From Aurantibrevibacter sp041747755 (lineage in GTDB: Bacteria > Bacteroidota > Bacteroidia > Flavobacteriales > Flavobacteriaceae): DNA of 64,000 nucleotides. Position 1 is the stretch's first letter. The number at the start of each line of letters is the position of its first letter. The notes under the pieces were generated by a model. The model saw only the letters and a program-made list of their open reading frames with translations. It searched no databases and was not told where the DNA came from. Shown here one piece after another: positions 61,797-64,000 of this stretch. Where the stretch lies: assembly GCA_041747755.1 (NCBI GenBank), contig JBGTEN010000158.1, positions 3,777 to 67,776 of the forward strand. The letters run 5' to 3'. A program made the position numbers and the translations under genes.

Positions 61797-62512
61797 ACCA
61801 CTTCAGTTTTAGAATAATACATGGTTTTTAAGTACAGCTTTTCCAATTCGGACAATGCTATTTCATCGGCAATAAACTGATGTTTTAATTCCCCATCTTT
61901 CATGATGCCGATATGGGTTGCAATTTCCTTGGCTCTAAAAATATCATGGGTGGCCATGAGGGTGGCAACCCCATTATCTTTAAGTTTCTGTAGTAATTTT
62001 CCAAATTCATTACTGGCCTTTGGATCTAATCCGGAGGTAGGCTCATCCAGTAGAAGTACCTTTGCGTCTTTGGCCAACGCAATGGCAATACCCACCTTTT
62101 GACGCATTCCTTTAGAGAAGGCGCTAACTCGCTTATGAAAGGCTTCGGTTTGAAGTCCCGCTTCAAAAAGGAAGTTTTCCAAATCGGATTTTGACATACT
62201 TTTACCGGATATTCCTGTAAAATAGTCTAGATTTTCAGCGGCTGAAAGGGTAGGGTAGAGCATTAGGTTCTCCGGAATATAAGCCAATTGTTTTTTTGTT
62301 TCCAAGGGATGTGTATTTACATCGATATCATTGATAAATGCTGTTCCACTTGTTGGAGCAATAAAGTTTAACAACAAATTTATGGTGGTCGTTTTTCCGG
62401 CTCCATTTGCCCCCAAAAGGCAAAATATTTCACCTTGCGCTATTGAAAGGTTTATGTTGTTCAAGGCTGTAAAGTCACCGTACTTTTTGGTGAGCTGGTT
62501 CGTTTTTATCAT
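61793..62512 (-). CDS. ABC transporter ATPase for the DUF3526 permeases
   Basis: The 239-residue ATPase has Walker A GANGAGKTT (34-42), signature AFSKGMRQKVGIA, Walker B VLLLDEPTSGLD and H-loop MATHD. It is the first gene of the five-gene minus-strand unit that ends with the DUF5916 genes. The type, with a long C-terminal part, is of the CcmA or YhaQ type. The promoter is in 62513-62687, where I see no exact box. Confidence 0.9.
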   Translation of the reverse strand: MIKTNQLTKKYGDFTALNNINLSIAQGEIFCLLGANGAGKTTTINLLLNFIAPTSGTAFINDIDVNTHPLETKKQLAYIPENLMLYPTLSAAENLDYFTGISGKSMSKSDLENFLFEAGLQTEAFHKRVSAFSKGMRQKVGIAIALAKDAKVLLLDEPTSGLDPKASNEFGKLLQKLKDNGVATLMATHDIFRAKEIATHIGIMKDGELKHQFIADEIALSELEKLYLKTMYYSKTEVV

Positions 62513-62687
62513 AAGGATCAGTTTTAAAGTTCATATAGTTTTTTTATTAATAGACAATTGATTTTTAGTGTTTTACGGTTTTTTATTTTTAGGCTCGATG
62601 GATGCTTTTTTTCATATTGTCCAAGCAATACGTTCAATACCTGCAATTTTTAACCGGTTATCTTATCTAATTTGTGCTTTATCGTCT

Positions 62688-63890
62688 TTAGTTTATGGCG
62701 ATGGACCAATTATCGTTCATGTTTAGGTTTCCCTCTTTCCAATGCGGGATTTCCTCATCTTTAAGTAAGCAATGCGATAGTTCAGCAATTATTTTTTCCT
62801 TATTTAGCTGTTGTCCGATAAAAACCAATTCTATTTTACGATCCCCAAAATCTTTATCCCACTGGTTTTCAATGGATTTCTGATTGTCCAGAAAGGGAGC
62901 GTACCCAATCCGTTCACTAAAAGGCATGGATGCCCACCATACTCCGGCATAATCGGCTTTGCAAGACCCTCCGGCTGAACTCCATACAAGGGCTTGGTCT
63001 TTTCTTGATGCCAGCCAAAAAAGGCCTTTGCTTCTGATAATGTTGGCCGGAAATCCTGTTGTTATATAGTCCATAAATCGTTTGGGATGGAATGGCTTCC
63101 GACTTCTAAAAACAAACGATCCCAGACCGTATTCTTCGGTTTCCGGGACATGTTCATTTTCCAATTCCCGTATCCAGCCTGCTGAGGTTTCGGCTTTTTC
63201 ATAATCGAATCTACCTGTGTGTATTACCTCGTTCAGTGAAACCGAGGCATTTTTGGCGGGAATAATCCGTGCTTCCGCATTTAATTTTCTAAGAATGGCA
63301 TAAAGTGTTTTAAGCTCTTCCTCCGTAATTAAATCCACTTTGTTTAAAATGAGTACATCAGCAAATTCTACCTGATCCGTGATAAGGTTTACAATGGTAC
63401 GTACATCACCTTCCATATCGGTTAGACCTCGGGTGGTGAGGTAGTCCGAACTGGAGAAATCCTTTAAAAAATTAAAAGCGTCCACCACGGTAACCATGGT
63501 GTCGATATAGCTAAAACGACTGAGGTCTATGGTACCGTCTTCACTTTCAAAGGTGAAGGTTTGGGCTATGGGAATAGGTTCTGAAATGCCGGTACTTTCG
63601 ATTACTAAATAATCAAACCGGTTTTCTTTGGCCAGTTTTTCTACTTCTATCATCAAGTCTTCGCGCAGGGTGCAACAAATGCATCCATTGGACATTTCTA
63701 TTAGTTTTTCTTCGGTGCGCGAGAGGGTATTTTGATTTTCTACTAATTGGGCGTCTATGTTAACTTCACTCATGTCGTTAACAATAACAGCTACTTTAAG
63801 CCCTTCTTTATTATGAAGGATATGGTTGAGCAGGGTTGTTTTCCCTGCCCCTAAAAAACCGCTAAGCACGGTTACGGGTAATTTTTTCAT
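62688..63890 (-). CDS. CobW/ZNG1-type zinc chaperone GTPase
   Basis: The 400-residue protein has the P-loop GFLGAGKTT (11-19), the metal motif GCICC (69-73), GTP-binding NKVD, and a CobW C-terminal domain with LVFIGQQLNKEKI and CLLKDEE near the end. It fits the YciC/ZigA group, which in many bacteria is turned on by zinc starvation under Zur. ZNG1 proteins give zinc to target enzymes with GTP. No Zur-like box is visible in the 110 bases upstream. Confidence 0.88.
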   Translation of the reverse strand: MKKLPVTVLSGFLGAGKTTLLNHILHNKEGLKVAVIVNDMSEVNIDAQLVENQNTLSRTEEKLIEMSNGCICCTLREDLMIEVEKLAKENRFDYLVIESTGISEPIPIAQTFTFESEDGTIDLSRFSYIDTMVTVVDAFNFLKDFSSSDYLTTRGLTDMEGDVRTIVNLITDQVEFADVLILNKVDLITEEELKTLYAILRKLNAEARIIPAKNASVSLNEVIHTGRFDYEKAETSAGWIRELENEHVPETEEYGLGSFVFRSRKPFHPKRFMDYITTGFPANIIRSKGLFWLASRKDQALVWSSAGGSCKADYAGVWWASMPFSERIGYAPFLDNQKSIENQWDKDFGDRKIELVFIGQQLNKEKIIAELSHCLLKDEEIPHWKEGNLNMNDNWSIAIN

Positions 63891-63940
63891 GTGACACTAT
63901 TTTAAATGAAAGGAATAGCGAACCAATCGCTTATACTTAT

Positions 63941-64000
63941 CTAAATAATAGTGTTACTGGGAGGTCCCCGAAGAGAAAGGGTAGTGGTTTTTAAGTCAAT
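63941..64000 (-). CDS. Possible C-terminal end of a gene running off the window
   Basis: A frame ending in TAG at 63941-63943 reads LKTTTLSLRGPPSNTII. The ending RGPP resembles C-termini of small Bacteroidota metal-related secreted proteins that I recall, but 19 residues are too few for assignment. Confidence 0.25.
   Translation of the reverse strand: MDLKTTTLSLRGPPSNTII

Noticed and set aside
1..64000. tRNA, rRNA, CRISPR, prophage, insertion sequence or integron elements
   Set aside because: I looked for repeat-spacer arrays, transposase or integrase motifs and tRNA-like cloverleaf sequence and found none that I can support by eye.

Overview
The window looks like chromosomal DNA from a marine-type member of the Bacteroidota, most likely Flavobacteriaceae. 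The DNA is AT-rich and densely coded. Several promoters match the Bacteroidota -7 consensus TAnnTTTG. Many families are flavobacterial favourites: DUF4834, DUF5916, YfhO, the LolD-like ATPase, BatA, DUF4870, TIGR02757 and a cysteine-free endonuclease III. I see no rRNA, tRNA, CRISPR array, insertion sequence or prophage. The genus is inference only.

Layout. 1-6.8 kb: the start of an M16 peptidase, a lemA-M48 protease operon, a Gfo/Idh/MocA oxidoreductase and an ABC exporter. 6.3-10.5 kb: a small zinc-finger plus nuclease-fold protein, then an operon of an NRAMP-fold transporter with the three 5-oxoprolinase subunits pxpABC. 10.5-17.2 kb: a beta-barrel protein and a glycan cluster (YfhO, glycosyltransferase, flippase). 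17.2-24.8 kb: a low-complexity secreted protein, uvrA, a tandemly duplicated pair of sigma factor plus 47-residue companion gene, nth and a peroxiredoxin. 24.9-28.8 kb: a stress-like cluster with two AraC-type regulators, a response regulator and small membrane or helical proteins. 29-34.3 kb: an acyltransferase, a conserved protein of unknown function, a metallo-hydrolase, an esterase and two DUF4870 proteins. 34.3-44 kb: a dihydroorotase-like protein without its metal ligands, a BatA protein, a glycosyltransferase with a C-terminal Rossmann-like domain, and a run of secreted enzymes (SGNH hydrolase, PQQ dehydrogenase fused to cytochrome c, S10 peptidase, oxidoreductase). 44-50.8 kb: housekeeping genes (LolD-like ATPase, folE), a sulfite-oxidase-like enzyme with its cytochrome, a sterol-desaturase-family protein and a flavoprotein.

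50.8-64 kb is the most interesting part. A merC-like gene diverges from an operon of ABC ATPase, FtsX-type permease with a His/Glu-rich extracytoplasmic loop, two paralogous secreted CFFCG proteins and a Fur-family regulator. Between them lies a perfect palindrome nested inside a second inverted repeat and adjoining an exact -7 box. After two large DUF5916 proteins and a DUF3526 ABC exporter comes a CobW/ZNG1-type zinc-chaperone GTPase. Together this reads as a zinc-starvation locus under its own Fur/Zur-type regulator.

The best leads for new biology are the zinc-type CFFCG export system, the sigma factor plus 47-residue protein duplicated with its spacing and a hairpin preserved, and the NRAMP-like protein without metal-site residues coupled to 5-oxoprolinase. 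Several apparently degenerate enzymes (dihydroorotase-like, cysteine-free endonuclease III) also deserve a second look.
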